This document shows, in pieces, positions 13,718 to 27,850 of a stretch of DNA of 64,000 bases. Source of the DNA: Scatophagus argus (lineage: Eukaryota; Chordata; Actinopteri; Scatophagidae); contig NC_058499.1 in assembly GCF_020382885.2 (NCBI RefSeq), forward strand, positions 16,601,872-16,665,871, written 5' to 3'. Under the pieces are notes generated by a model. That model made no database searches. It saw only the letters and a list, made by a program, of their open reading frames with translations, and had not been told where the DNA came from. The first letter of the stretch is position 1; every line of letters starts with the position of its first letter. The translations under genes were made by a program, and so were the position numbers.

Positions 13718-15954
13718 ACAATGATACCTGGGGGAGAGCAGGTTTCACACTCTTCATTTCATTGTGTACATCAAATGGTATTCAGTATATAACAAACACA
13801 CACAAAGTGCAAAGTTTGAGCAAGCGTTTTTCTTTATTATGCACGCAACACATTTACTAGATCACGCATGGGATATGCCAAGAATCACAGTAAATATTGC
13901 AGATGGTTTCACATTAAAAGAACATCAGAGACAGATAGATCAGACAAAAATCTCACCTACTTTCTTGTCTTTCTTTTCTTTTTTTATTCAGGCCCCCAGG
14001 TCCTGAGTCTGGATGTGTTCCATATTTCTACTCTGTCTGGCCTCAAACCAAATTTCCCCACCAAACACTGACCGTTATCCCCTCCCTTCCACATGGCCAG
14101 GGGTCACAAATTCAGTTAAATTAAGTCCCCACTCGCTGAGCCGTACAGGAGAATCCCTGGAGCCCACAAATGTGGGGGGTAAATGGAGTGCAAGCCGAGG
14201 GGGCAGAGCCGTGATAGGTGTGGGGTGGTAGGGTGGTGGGGAGGTCAGCTCTGGAGAGATGGTTGGCGGATGGTTGTAGAGTAAGTCTATCTAAAAAGAA
14301 TAATTTTTTAAGTCTTCTGTGTGGATCAGGCATGTTGTCTCTCTCCGCTTCCCTTTCTTTGCTAACTTTGTTTAAATGTTTGGTATCTCTTTTTTTAAGA
14401 TGTTGTCAACCTCAACATCTTCTTCATTATCATCATCATTGTACATCTTCATTTCCACAGCCTTCTGTTTCTCGCCTGTCCCGCAAAAACTAAAAAGAAA
14501 AAAGAAAAAGCCAGAAAGGCTTTTCAACACACACTTGCAGTCTGAGGAGCAAAGTTCACAGGGCTTCACACTCAGCTTTAAGGTTACACCTGCCAATAAG
14601 AGGGTGCTGTAAACACTATCTTTAACTTAGAACACACACATTTTGGCACCGCTATCTAACTGAAAATCAGAACCACTGATACAGGGATAAGGACCACACG
14701 CCACACAGTGTCTAGCCTAAGCTCTATCTCTTAATGGAGCGAGTCCAGAATACATGGTCCCTTGTTTTATCTTATTGGTTTAACATTAAGCAAACTGTGG
14801 CAGCACACCAGACCACCAGCTATTGGTTCCTCTTTGCTTTATTGTGTTCGTATTTACTCTGCTTTCCTTCTGCTACCTTGAAGCGACCTATTAAAGATGC
14901 ATCTCTCTTATTTAAAAAATGTGTGTGGGGGGGTGTCCGTGTGTGTCCACACATGTTTAGGTACTTTTACTTAAATGGGGTCAGGAGGAATGGAAGAGAA
15001 GGAGAAAGTCATGGTAAATAATCAGGAGAATTGTCTTTTATCAGGTCCTTTGTCATGTTTGTCCTGTAGAAATAAGACAGGAATGGGAGAAAAACTACAT
15101 TAACACCTAAATATTGTCCTATTAAACAAGGCAAAGTATGACATATTACATGCATTTAAAAAAGGACTTTTACTCCCACAGAAACAGCCTCTTCGTTTTA
15201 TAACAGGAAACAACATGTGCACACCAGTGATATACCAACAATGCTTGAATAGATGGACTTTTTTGGACTATTAGTGGAGTAACTGGTCCCAGTGGGCAGC
15301 AGATGCAGGACAACCTCTCCACCATGTAACAATAGCTCCCGGTCCATGCTGTCCATCCATCTGTATTTGTCCAATACAGTAAAGAATCCCTGCAGCAAAA
15401 CCAACTGGCATTCTTCTGTTGTCTATTGTGATGAAACTATCACAGGAATGGATCACTAGGAAGACAATCCAACCTAATTCTCAGATCCCAAACCAAAAAG
15501 AAGGCCAGGAACAGGCTTTGATTGATCAGGGAACAAATGGACCAGATTCTCCCTGCCTGCAGACTAGCATCTGAATGGCTAACTTAGTTAATTTTCACAG
15601 CCTGTGGCTTCTTTCCTGTCAAAGTCTGATGGAGTAGCTGGTTTCAGTAGGTGGCTCGTAAAGACATGCTACTGCTGCTGCTGTAGGTCTTTGCTGCTGT
15701 CTCTGAGGTGAGTGAATGTGGACCCCCCAGTATGGTGAAACCACATCACACATTCCTGCATCTACTAGGAGATTACTTATCACTGCAGCGACACTGGGTC
15801 AAACCGACATATGTGTTGGAGAAGTACAATTCTCTGATTGACTGACCTGTTGCATTGATTGCACAGACTTAAACTTTCTCAGCATTCAGAACAGGACAAT
15901 GCACCACCTTGACATTTTGGAGTTTCAATACCTGTATGTGTTATGTGATAGTAG

Positions 15955-16075
15955 CAGAATCAGAATCAGAATCAGAATTCTTTATTTGTCACATGTGGAT
16001 GTGCATCCACAGTGAAATGAAAAAACAACACTCCTTTTTACAACTGTGCAAAAATAATAAAAATAGTAGCAGAGT
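15955..16075 (+). mobile_element. interspersed repeat tail (AGAATC repeats then TTTATTTGTCAC)
   Basis: Tandem AGAATC hexamers are followed by TTTATTTGTCACATGTGG and a GTGAAATGAAA segment. This layout is a frequent dispersed repeat in teleost genomes and I take it to be a truncated retroelement end. The family is not certain. Confidence 0.6.
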
Positions 16076-18584
16076 GATCTATAGATTCTGAGCTTGAACC
16101 TGTCACAGCATGAAAAATAGTGTTAGTGTTAGTACTTCTAGGCTGTGCTGAGGCATCGAACGTCCTCAACACTCAAAGTTTTATGAGCTAACCATCCTGG
16201 AGAAGGACTGAAGATACTGTACACTGACTTAAAATGTATGCACACACATGCATGGGAAGAAAGACACTCACAGAATGTCAACAAAGTAAACATTCTTCTT
16301 AGAATTCAAGTTTCTCTTTTTCAAGAGAAGTCACCGTAAAACACACTTCATTCAAACAAGACACAAACAAAATAAAACTCAACAAAACATCTTTTAATAT
16401 GTTCTACAATCACCTCTGGTTTGGTGGAAACAAATCCTTCAGCTCTCTCCTCTCCTCACTGCCTGCTATGTCTTCCCCAGAGTCATAGTCCTTGTCTTGT
16501 CCTTGTCCCTGTAAATCACCTCTGTACTGTATCCCCTGACATCAAACAGACTTGGAGGCTATGACTTATTCCAGTCAGCGTGGCTGTGGAGACCAGTTGA
16601 GCTGAGCCCCTATGACTCAACCTGTGATCTAAAGTCAAGGTCCAGACACAATCCAGCCAACTATAGGGCCGCTAGCTTCATGGTTAAATGAGCTAACAGT
16701 AGCTATAGCTACAGCCAAAGATAACTACAGCAAACAGTATAGCGAGCAGCAGTTTATGGTTACTGTGGCAATATGCTGACCCTTATATTTCTGGAGCAAC
16801 CCTCAAATTCTGGTGATATTTTACATGTAACCCCTTTAAAAAGAGTTATCTTCATGAATATCAACAAACTATTTATATGCATCTATTCATCCAAATGTTA
16901 TGAGCCACAGTCTGAAATGGGCAAGAACAGGACAATTATATTGTTGTTGTGAAGGTTCGAACGGGTTAGTTCTTTCTGCCTGTCTGCTGGGTGGTAAAGC
17001 CCCAGTCTGGACTCTGCCCAGAGAAGAGGGGTGGACGGAGGGATGAAGGGAAGAAGGGTTTTATCCTTTATTGCCCATAAAGACCCAAGAGTGGAGTCAC
17101 TTGTGTGCAGTAAAAAGCGCTCGACACCTGCTGGGATGTTGACTCAAAATCTTTATCACCAATATCTAATCGCTCACCTTCTCCCCTCTGATAAATGGGC
17201 TCATGTTGGAATTTTCCTCCTCTAACTAAAAGACATGTTAAACACAGGTGTGAGTAAAAGTTGCTGTGTGTGTGCGTTTGGCAGAGAGAGAGGATACGTA
17301 AGGACCTTTGCATTTATTCACTTATGGTAGACATGGTTAATGCTTAAGCAGGTGTAGGTGTGTGTATTGATGCCTGTGTGTTTACCTGTGGATCTTCTAT
17401 ACCTGAGGGGGCCATGAACCTGAACAGAACATGAAGAGGAAAGACAGAATGGGGTTCTTATCAAACAAATAGTGATTAATGGTGAGGAGAGCAGACCTGC
17501 AGCCACAAGTCATCGAAATTAACTGAGAACCCGGCACACATGCACAGAAATTCAAAGAGACATAGGATGTTTATACTTATTATGAGTTGGATAATTATAC
17601 TGAATGAATGTGGTGAGTCACTGCTTTCTTTTTCTACTGTCTTTCAGTCTTACTTGGTAACTCTCCAAGAAATGCTTCTGACATTCCTCTCAATGACTAA
17701 AAAGCAGAAAAGAAAACTGATGTTCAAAGCTGATCATAGGATGACAGTTTCTTTAGATCATTGACAATGATAGGTCTTTGCGGGTGCTCCATGTGATGTG
17801 AAACACTAAGATCTAACACACTTCAAAGTGTCAGGATTACACTCTTTGCTTCTCTTAATCCCAGGAGTCATATGACACAAACTGCTTGTCCTGTTCGCAT
17901 GGCACAGCATGGGACAAAAATTGTTACCGCTGGGATAAAAATAAAAACACAGAGGGGAGAAAGTCAGGAGCGTTCAAACTAAATATTGACTCTGAGGTCT
18001 GTCACTACGCTCAGGTTTGCTTGACTGCCATTCACACAAGGACAAGGTGATTCAAGATGAAAGCGCTGCTGTTCAGGGAGGCCATTACAAAAGCACAAAC
18101 CAGAAACTGCTGAATCTAAAGCCCATTTTTCACTCGCTGATGAATGTTCGGTGTGTCTATAGCACAGTGCCATAAGTCCAAACATCACCTAGAAACCTCT
18201 CATGGACGTGCTCCTCCATACACAGGTACAGACAATAAATTGTTGAGGTTTGAGGACTGACAGTAATTGTGATGTGTTCTGTCGGTACCACAGGGGCATA
18301 GCAACACAATGTGGTTCAAGGACTCTATGATAACCTGAAGGGCTGGTGTGTGCGTGTGTGTGTGAGAGAGTGTGCCATAGGACTGCACATGTAAAAAGTG
18401 ACACTGTCAGTAGAACTAGAGTCTCACCACACCCAGAGGTGCATGTTATAATGCTTCAAATACAATGTGAACAGACTCACACACACACACACACACTCAC
18501 ACACGCTTAAAGACCCAAACACACACGCAGGGATACACGCATAGTGACTTGTGCCATCTGAAAAGGTAAACTACAAAGTCCCAG

Positions 18585-18840
18585 TCGAGTGGTGGAATCA
18601 CTGATGGAATGTAAGAAATTACATTTACAAGACTCGTGCTCTTTATGAGGCCTGTGCACTTTTGCGCAACTAACTTTTACCTTATCGCATTTATGAGGAA
18701 AAATTATATCTTTTCACTCAGCTACATTTATCTGACAGCCACAGTGCACTTAGTAGTTACTGGTGAATTAAGCTTTAATACACACAACATATAATGACCT
18801 TATAAAATGCAATGTATTGTTACAGATTAAAGGAACCTTT
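18585..18840 (+). mobile_element. diverged copy of a 'GGTGGAATGTAAC...' teleost repeat
   Basis: The segment runs 'GTGGTGGAATCACTGATGG', 'GAAATTACATTTAC', 'CTCAGCTACATTTATCTGACAG' and 'TTAGTAGTTACTGGTGAATTAAG'. These phrases appear in the same order in a common non-autonomous fish repeat, and another fragment lies at about 44147-44330 in this window. Decay is advanced and no coding capacity is present. Confidence 0.65.
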
Positions 18841-21479
18841 CTCAGAATTAGCAAAATATTGTACTGTGTCACTTACATGGCACTTAAACTGAATGTATCA
18901 GTAATAATTAAGTAGTATATTAATGTCCACAGGGTTTGGATACTTAAAGTACATTTGTTGGCAATACCTAAGTAAGATTTTGGATGTAAAACTTATTTGT
19001 AATAGAGTGATGTTGCATTGTGGTTATTGCTATTTTCACTTAAATGAACGATCTGGTACTCTCAGGTTCACATGCTGCATGCATGTCTTCTTGTTATTTA
19101 ATTGTACAGGCTAATGATGACCATTAACCCCTGCAATCATTCATTCTGTGGCAGGTTTGCCTAAAACAAATCACTCTTCTTTATAGTCTGGCACAAATTG
19201 CAGCTTTACAATATTACAATCTCCTTATTAACTGTACCAGAATGGGTTTGCTTGCTTATCTGTAAGTCATGCAATAAAAGGTAATCTACTGATGAAAGTG
19301 AATTAAAATATCTAAACTGTGAGGCAGCCAACCTACAGCACAGGTGAGTACATGCACACACACACACATATCTCAAAATGGTCAGCAGATATGAGCTGTC
19401 ACTGAACAATAGAAGTGGGGCTGAGGGCCAGCCAGTGCAGCAGGGGGATGCAGACACATACTGATAGTGGATGACCTGATAAAAGGAGCGAGAGAGTGAG
19501 AGAAGGAAGACCTCCTACCAACAAGGCCACACAGGATCAGGCACATTTTACTAATTTATCTGACCCCCAGTCGGTTTGTGTTTGTTGGGGAGGGTAACGT
19601 ATCTAAATAACCAGTGATAGCAGTGAACTAGCACGCTGCTTTCTGTTAGAACTTTCCCTGGTTTCATTTGTTTGACATACTGGGCACATACATTGTTCAG
19701 TCCTCTGGCATCAGTGAATGAGGCTGAAATGGGATTACACAGTGACTTGTTTTCATCTCAGTCCTCCACCCTTTTTTTTAAGTCCTACTCTGGACCCGGC
19801 CCTTCTCTCAGGTCTATAAAGCCACACTGATGAGCCTGACTGGCCCGAGCTCTTAGAGCTAGTAATAATCTCTCTTTAGGAGGCTGAGAGGGTGAAGTGA
19901 GCCATAAGAACCCTCTCTGTCAGCTTTAACCGGCCAACAGAAAGAAAAAGTCATAATTATAGTACTCTATCTAGCTGGATTTAAATAAAGCTTCCTGGCT
20001 GGGCCCCTATAGACACACACTCTCTTGTTCGCATGCACGCACACACACACACACACACACTTCAATAAAGAGGCACTAATCAATCAGGGGTTCCCTGCCA
20101 CAGCTTCATTGGAGCCACTGTCTGAAAGAAGGACTGACAGCCCTCAACCTCCCAGTATTGTCAGATGAGACTGATTAGGCCTCTGACCGGCTACCTCAAC
20201 CACCAGCTAGAAAAGCAAGGAGGTTAAGGGGTCTCCATTTGAAATCGACGAGCACTGAAAGTTCTGGACACCTGCTTTTTTAAAGTGATGCTCGTCTCTG
20301 CAGCTCTGTCCTCCTTTTTTGTCATTTGCAATTTGCGGGCTACACAGTGGGAGAGGGAGAGAGTTGTTTTAGAGAGTAAAAAGGGGTGAGTGGGGTGCTG
20401 TGTGCACGCGTGTGTGCGTGCGTGCATGCATGCGTGTGTGTGTGGCTGAAGTTTTGAAGGGGAAGCTTGGCCATGGGCCCAAGGCTGGAACAAAGAGGGG
20501 GCACTCTTTACATGCATAGCCAGACAGAGTAAACTGGCCAGCAGAGCTGCCAGCAAATACAAGGCACAAAAACAGACTTAGAGAAAACGGAAAGAAGGGG
20601 AGGAAAAAAACAGGAACATCAGATCAGACTAACCTACCAGCTTGGTCCACCTCTACAACTTTTCATCCTTCAATTTCGCTTAAAATGAGAAATGTATTGG
20701 GTGGCATGCTTACAAAGTGTTAAATAGCACAAGCTGCTTAGATTTTATTGTGTTTGCATTCAATATGGAGCTGTGTGGCCATGGGTAAACGGAAGCTATC
20801 CCTTCGCAAACACCCACAGGATGAACAAATACAGGCAATTAGTGCAGAACAGCGACAGAGAGACAGGTGGACTGAGAGGAGACGACACGAGACGAGAGGA
20901 CCAGCTACATAAATACAAATATAAATATACATGAATGTGCAGAGATTTATGTTGAAATTGTCAAGTCTTCACAGTGGGTAGATACACGTTTTCACTGTCA
21001 ACATATTTTCTGTTATCAGTCGTGTATGTTCTGTCTACTACATGAAACTCAACAACACTTGGATCTAACTGCCATCACAAAACTGTCTGCAACCTCTGAC
21101 TGGCCCAGTAGCAAATGAAAAAATCCTCATGACGCTTTAGATGAATGATTTCTAAAGTTCACCCTTTTTTTACCCCAGCAATGTTATTTTTAAGAAGGAG
21201 GTGCTGCAGATCCCCTTTCTTTTATTCTCTCTCCTTTTCCACTGAAATCAGCTTAAAGCTCTGCAACGATTTCTCCCTCAGAAAAGAGAGCCACTCCATC
21301 AATGAGGGACAATAGTATATTCTGACAAAAAGTCTGAGGGCGTTACGCCACCCTGCCGTCACCAGGTTCCCTTCCATAGAGCCTCTGCCGGTGACTGGTA
21401 AATGCCACTTTCAATCTTTCTCTTTTCTCTCCTCCTTCCTTTTCACTCCTCCTTGCCCTCAATGGGTGTGTTAAGTATT

Positions 21480-21600
21480 GTGCGTTCTGATGGGGGCGGT
21501 GAGTCAGTCAGGATCATTAAAAGCAGGCCGAGCCTTTGGCCAGATCAAAATAATTAACTGGAGAGGTCACAAGCTAATGAAATGAAATGGGGGGCTGAAA
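21480..21600. promoter_or_regulatory. candidate regulatory block downstream of ascl1b
   Basis: A repeat-free segment with a GTGAGTCAGTCAG AP-1-like stretch, AGATCAAAATAATTAACTGG (TCF-like and homeodomain-like cores) and CTAATGAAATGAAATGG. This is suggestive of a developmental enhancer. No conservation test was possible. Confidence 0.25.
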
Positions 21601-21670
21601 AGAGCTCCTAAATGGTGCTCACTAATCCTCCCTTTACCTTGTTTTAGGGAGGGGGCAGGACCTGGGACTA

Positions 21671-21690
21671 TGTGTGTGTGTGTGTGTGTT
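21671..21690. repeat. (GT)n microsatellite
   Basis: Short GT run. Confidence 0.93.
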
Positions 21691-22880
21691 TGCAAGAGCA
21701 GACAGAGAGTGAGGTGGAGGGAGAGAACTACAAATAGCAGTGATAATATCTATCTCAACATCTCCTTTGATCACAAAAACATATCTAACAACATGTGAAA
21801 AAGTTGGCAGGAACGAGTGATTCAGTTGCTCCAATGCAAATCAACTTCATATAATCGTGCGGAATTTATGAGTGGAGCGCAGAGGGAGTTTCTGTTTCAA
21901 GATTTGGCACGTGTTTCTTCAAAATCTCTAACATGGCATAAGGTCAATAAAATGAGATGAGCGATGCCACACTGTCCAAACATTACATTGAAAGAAGACT
22001 TTAGTAAAAGTAACTGCTGTCTGCAAAATACACTTAGTATCAAAATAAAGTTACTAATTATGCAGGCAGAATGGACACATCACTGATACTGACATACTGT
22101 AAGTTATATCACACTCTTTGATTGCTATTTTTGGTGCATTGAGCAGCATTTTTACTGTTTTAGCTGTTCGAGATGGAGCTAATTTTAACTTTTAACGTTG
22201 ATTGACATTTTGTATGTAAAAACTGAATCTGTAAAGTGACCAGGAACTACAGCAGGCAAATAAATGTAGATGTGTAAAACATACAATGGACTGGAGAAGA
22301 AGTCTTAAGCAGCATAGAACTGAAATACTCAAAATAGTATTATAGTCAAAATAGTAAAATAGGCAAAATTCTTACAATTAGGTACAGTTCTTAGTTCCGC
22401 AAGGGATACAATATTAAAGAGGGTAAAAGCACTACAATACCCAAATAAGTATATGTATAGGTCTATAAATAAAATATTGTCAGTATTAGGCTGTGAGAAC
22501 AGACAAACTGTGGTTTAACATTATTGAAACACCTTGACTTGATTTCTGCTTTCCACTCTTACTCTTAATCCTGCATGTGCTTTCATGTTTCTATTCAGAG
22601 TCCTTACACACAAGCCTTTCATCGCCAGAAGCATGCGCACAGTAAGCTTTGATACCATAAAGAAGCACTTCTATTGTGTCATGCAGAGATATTCACAAGA
22701 CGTATAAAAGAAATTATCTAAGTGTGCTACTGTCTGTCTGAATCGAACAATGGAAGAATGAAGCATGTGAGCCGAAGCTGAGGGCGGTGCGTGTCGGGGA
22801 CCGGTGAGGCCGCGATGTGTCAGTGTGAACAGGTTTTCCAGGGGCAAGCTCCAACCTGCAGAGGACCCTAGGACATGACT

Positions 22881-22883
22881 GTG

Positions 22884-22931
<48 letters not shown>
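22881..22931. repeat. (GT)n microsatellite
   Basis: GT run of about 25 units with one CG interruption. Confidence 0.98.
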
Positions 22932-22934
<3 letters not shown>

Positions 22935-23697
22935 GTCTGTATGTTAGAGGTGTGACCTCTGACATTCAGACAATCGGAAAATTTGCACACCAACCCACGC
23001 ATACACAAACTCTGAGACATTACAACATATTGTTGAGTGAAGGAATGCACCTGATCTTAACAGAAGCATGAATGACAGCTATTCAAACATACACAAAAAA
23101 AAGGACAAAAGTACAAACACACACAGCAAGCCCACACATAACATGTTTTTAGAGAGGCAGTTAAAGGGAGTTACCTTTTATATTCCTTTGATGCCTGAGT
23201 ATCTCTTGTCATCGCACACACAAGTGAGGGCAAAACAGGACGGTGACTTCTTAATGAGGTGACCAGGGGTCTGTGGAGGAGAAAACATAATTGCAAATGA
23301 TTGTGAAGGGAGGCTGCTGTGAAAGTGTCTTATGGTGGCAACAGGATGCTGGCTCAAATAGAACTTGAGTTGAATGTATCAGAAAAGGCTTTATCACAAC
23401 AAAGTTTGGGTCTCAGTATTGGTATCTAGTATTATTGTTCCACTTTCTTCGTTCTTCTTATCTTTTACTGCACACTAAAACTTGTATATGGATGCTCCAT
23501 TCTTCTCCTACCTACCACTAACCATTGTCTCAATCACTAACTCCGTCTTCGTGACTCAGGAACATGTTTTCCTCACATCTATCCTGCATTTTAAGGCCTC
23601 ACTCTCTGCCCATCATTATGCCTATCATCCTCTTCCTAACCTTATACACCAGCTCCAGCTCTGCTCCTCTTCCTTCTCAGTCAGCCCACACAAGTTT

Positions 23698-23715
23698 AAA
23701 AAAAAAAAAAAAAAA
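23698..23715. repeat. poly(A) run
   Basis: Homopolymeric A run followed by GAAAAGAAAAA, possibly the tail of an unidentified retroposed fragment. Confidence 0.85.
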
Positions 23716-24094
23716 GAAAAGAAAAACATCTCCCTCTTGAAGTCTGGACAAGCAGCCCACTCCAGGCTGCAGGCTGCAGTCTCTCTGAACCATCATTACA
23801 GTCATTAGGCAAGAATAAGCTCTGTATCACAGGAGTCCACCAGCATCCAGTTTAACCCAGCACAATTAGCACATCCGTTGGAGTAGAATTACCCTGTAAA
23901 ACGAGAATGCTCTGGACAAAAGAGGCAGGAGAGTTGGAGTTGAAAAAAAGAGGGTAAGTGTGAGGGAAAGGGGGAGAGAGGAGGAGAGGAGAAATAAGGG
24001 AGGACAGGGAGAGATTAAAATTGTTTGAATTGAGTCCACGCTCGCCCCATTCATTTGGTATTCTGTTCAAATCAGGGCTTTTGTTCAGCCTGGC

Positions 24095-24560
24095 GTAAAG
24101 TAGTGTCAATCATCTCGACCCGGTTTTGTAGAATGGGGAAATTTATTATGAATTTGCTCCTGCAAATAATGAGAACTACCCCCTGCCTGCTCTCCCTTCT
24201 CCCTCCTCCTTCTCCCCCCGAGCCACCTCTCCCCCCCCCCCACCCCCCACCCCTTGCCTCCACCCCCATATCAATGCTGCAGAATAGGCAATAGAGAGTG
24301 AAGTTAGCAATCTCAGGGCCACTCGCACTCTGGACCCACATCAAAGTGACAGAGACGTCCAATCAGATTTGTCTTACAGGCATTACATGATGAATATGGT
24401 GCGGCCGCAGCACAAAAGCGCCTTTGTGTCTCCTCCGAGCAGAGACTATTCACAGCCCGCCACAGCCAGCCAGAGTGGAAGTAAATGGCCAAAAGGGCCC
24501 AGGCCAAAAAAAAAGCACCCAAACTTGTGCAGCACAATGGCCCATGCAAATCACAGCCCC
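24095..24560. promoter_or_regulatory. candidate conserved block(s) on the 3' side of ascl1b
   Basis: Two repeat-poor segments flank a C-rich tract (24175-24265). The first has GGGGAAATTTATTATG and GCAAATAATGAG. The second has CATCAAAGTGACAG (TCF/LEF-like), CCAATCAGATTTG and GCATTACATGATGAATATGG. They resemble vertebrate conserved non-coding DNA in composition and motif density. Function is inferred only. Confidence 0.35.
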
Positions 24561-25484
24561 CGCCACCTCCACCCTACCACACATCCCCACCTCTTCCATC
24601 CCTCCACCGTTCAGGCCTGAGCTCGGTTCCTCCTCTGCTGGGTCGTCTGAAGTTTAGGGCCTATTCACACGTACAGAGGTGTCAGTTAAAAGTGCTGAGC
24701 TTCACGCATTCAAATGTTCATTTGAAAAGAGAAAGATTTCTTTTTTTAGAAAGATAGAAGAAAAACACGAGTCGAATGACTGGCTTTTTTGTTAGACAGT
24801 AAGAGTGACTTGGCGGCTGTGAGCAAGGCTCCTATTTAGTCAGAGTTTTGGTTTGGGCTAGAGGATTTCCAGCACACTGGAGTGACTCTCTGACATTTGC
24901 TCGCAATAATGAAAATGAAATGAAATGATAGAATGAAAGACTTGAATGAAGACTTGCATTCATCCATGTAGCTGTGCATTCTAACTGCAGAACATCTTTA
25001 GCAGGTATTTATTGCAATGGATAACCTATTAAATTACAATTCACACTCTGGGAATGGAAGAGCTTAACAACAAAGCCTGAATTGGACTCCCAGAAACTAA
25101 TGAGAATGTTCAGTTTAAGGGCCTACATCATTGTATCAAATATTAGCTTCTGGACTGGTGCAAACGTTAGCTCAGACCAGATAAGCCTCTCCGTTAAGGC
25201 AAACCTGACAAGTAAAACTATAAGTAGACTCTTGAGTGAGAAAAAAAAAGCTATTGCAACATTCACAGAATCTCTGCATATTTGGTCAAGAGAAAAGTTT
25301 GAATCTAAAAGGGCTGTATTATCATGACATCGAGCTGAAGTGACTGACAATATCTTCTATCAGGAGTAGCAGCAGCGATGATTAGTGCAAAATACCAGTG
25401 TGCCCACAGTGCGTTTACCACCCAGGACCTTACTCAATCGATATCCAAGGGGTCAGCAGATTTGTCTCTGAACCAGCTGCACGA

Positions 25485-25485
<1 letters not shown>

Positions 25486-25535
<50 letters not shown>

Positions 25536-25880
25536 CATATATTCCTGAAGTTGTGGGGACAAAAATCTGTTTACAAAGTCACATTGTGAGGACCAGCCTT
25601 ACTTGTGGGGACAAAATGCAAGTCCCCAAAAGGTAAATCATTGAATATTAGGGTGAAGACTTGCTTAGGTTAGGTTGAGGTTAGCATTAGGTTGAGGTAA
25701 GGTTAGGATTAGGCAAGTAATGTTTGTTGTTATTGTTAGGTGGTGGTTAAGCCTCCAGGAAATGAATGTAAGTCTATGTAATGTCCACAAAAGTCATGGA
25801 AACACAAGTGTGTGCATGTGTGCGTGTGTGTGCGTGTGTGTGTGCGTGTGTGTGTGTGTGCGTGTGTGTGTCTGCACGTG
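25486..25880 (+). repeat. teleost dispersed repeat flanked by two GT microsatellites
   Basis: A (GT)n run at 25486-25533 is followed by 'GTTGTGGGGACAAAAATCTG', 'TTGTGAGGACCAGCC' and 'AAGTCCCCAAAAGGTAAA'. Next comes a degenerate TTAGG-type array (about 25665-25715, GGTTAGGTTGAGGTTAGC), then 'AATGTCCACAAAAGTCATGG', and a second GT/GC run at 25809-25879. The same architecture is common in fish genomes. The TTAGG-like part resembles vertebrate telomere repeats but is too diverged to be a telomere. Confidence 0.75.
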
Positions 25881-27419
25881 TGCACACCTAGTCCAAATGA
25901 TTTTTTTTTTCTGTCTGTCTACGTTAAATATAAATGCCCTGGTGACTCTGCTTAAACATTAACACCTCTGTAAGCATTGCTCAAGGTTGTGCTCCATCTC
26001 TTCATTCATCCACATCACTGCTCTGTCTCAAACATGTGAAACGCATGTATTGTGTTTGTGTCTTTGCAACCGTGGATCTGATTAGTGTTTCACAGAGCAG
26101 CTGTATTTTTGTCTGTTGTTTATATCATTTGCATCTTTTGAAAATCTTTTGCAAAACAAACCAAAAATGTTGACGCTTTCATAGAACAGTTGCGTTCAAG
26201 TTCACTGTTAAGTTGTGGGACTCAACTTGGTTCATCTGCCAAAGCCATTGGTTATGTAGAGCGTGAATTTATATTGTCTCTGTCTGAAATAATCCGTAAT
26301 AACACAAAGTTTGTTTTAACTGTGCAATAAAGGCGGGAGCTGACTCCAGTCTGAGGTTCCTGATGCACTTGTTGCTCTGCAGGCTGACGTGAATCTGATG
26401 TCTGGATGAGGCGTGCTTTCACCTCTCCCGGGTACGAACTCTTGTCCTGGTTATGACTTTCCTGCAGCCATTTCTATGAGACATTTCCATTTATTTAATT
26501 TCCATACAGTGAAATATTGGAATTGATTTCCCCAGATCAACTTATTGAATTCAACTTTAAACGTGCAGTTATCAGAATCATTTCAGGATTTTTGACCAAA
26601 AGTTCAGATCTTATGAGTCAAATGAATTTCCTACTTAACTTTCATTAAACTTGTGAAGGTTTATAAAGAAACATTCCCGCCTCATTAATCAAAGCCCGTA
26701 ATGTTGATGGATAACCGGGTGTGTCCTTTCATTGATATATGTCAGATAAGTCACTTTTCTTGAAAAAAAAAGGCAAAAGGTGTCGACAAACAAAGTAACC
26801 ATTAATCCACTCCAATAGCTCAGATCAATTAAACAGATTAATTAACTAGAGAACAAACAAAACGTTCAGGATTGGGTCAGATTTGGCACATTTTACAGCA
26901 GGTAGGCCACTTACACTTCATGTTTGTAGCCCTCAATAAACTTTTTGCATTCTAGATGATGAATGAATCACACTTATTAAAGAATGAAGCTGTGTTATTA
27001 GTGGCAGTTGGACTGTTATCATGTAAATATTCCTCTTGGATGATTCATGTTGTGGGCCATACACTGATAAACGTTTTTTTTTCTTTCCCACGGGGACAAA
27101 ACATAAAAGAAACGAAGGTGCGTACACCAAAACTAGTTCAACGACAGCAATGAGCAATTTATGCTCACACTGAAAAAAAATGGGGTGATTCTTGTTTATG
27201 CCAAATGCCTTAAAAATCCACCGAGCACTGTGATGACTCCGTTCACAGCAACAGATGCCCCGGCCAGCCCACTTTCGGCCAATTCATCCCTGTGTTATGG
27301 TTTAGGTATGCGTGCATTTGGCGTCTAAATGGTCTATGCATACATCATGGCTTTGTACACAAAAACGCATGCATACATAAGCTGCATGTGATTGATTATC
27401 CACCATTAGATTACCAAAA

Positions 27420-27850
27420 TTAACTTCGTCCTTATGTATTGTCAAAGTGAAAATGACCCACGGACAAAATGGCATGAATAAATCTACTTTGGCCCCTGCT
27501 CCTCCCTGTATGCTGAGGAGAAAATTGCATATCCATCTTAGAGGACAAGAGACGATCGCTTATTTTCACTTTGTGGCCCGGTCTCTGCCTAACACTGAAG
27601 GACATCAGAAGCACCATCTGAACCGTATAATAATGGAGCAGCGGGGTATTTTGCGGCCAACATTGATTTGTCTTTTTATTTGAGTCCCGCTGACGTAGAA
27701 GGTTACAAAGCAGAGCATAATTAATGTCATTTATCACTTGTTTGATTTTGTCACTGCCTTCACAGACAGGCCTCACATACGCGAGCCACTGACCAATGAG
27801 AGCGCCAGAGCATTTGTCACCGAGCACAGGCACGTGGCTTACACCTGCAG
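27420..27850. promoter_or_regulatory. candidate conserved regulatory block
   Basis: About 430 bases free of simple repeats containing TGTCAAAGTGAAAATGACC, CACCATCTGAACC (E box CATCTG), ACATTGATTTGTC, CATAATTAATGTCATTTATCAC and a GACCAATGAGAGCG CCAAT motif. It lies 2-3 kb from the ascl1b 3' end. Enhancer function is inferred from motif density and position. Confidence 0.35.

Larger units (their letters stand above)
13720..21450. other. non-coding stretch, no gene recognised
   Basis: About 7.7 kb without a supportable coding exon. Besides the repeats listed separately it has small CA/GT runs (for example 18478-18496, 20037-20060 and 20400-20443). The block 19745-20010 is repeat-poor and could be regulatory. 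The block 16640-16850 (GCTAACAGTAGCTATAGCTA-type sequence) looks like a decayed fish repeat whose ends cannot be placed. Confidence 0.5.

Noticed and set aside
24072..24757. Gly- or Pro-rich open frames on both strands
   Set aside because: Driven by the C-rich tract at 24175-24265; more likely regulatory DNA than coding.
25665..25715. Internal telomere repeat array
   Set aside because: The TTAGG-like units are irregular and belong to a dispersed repeat rather than true TTAGGG arrays.
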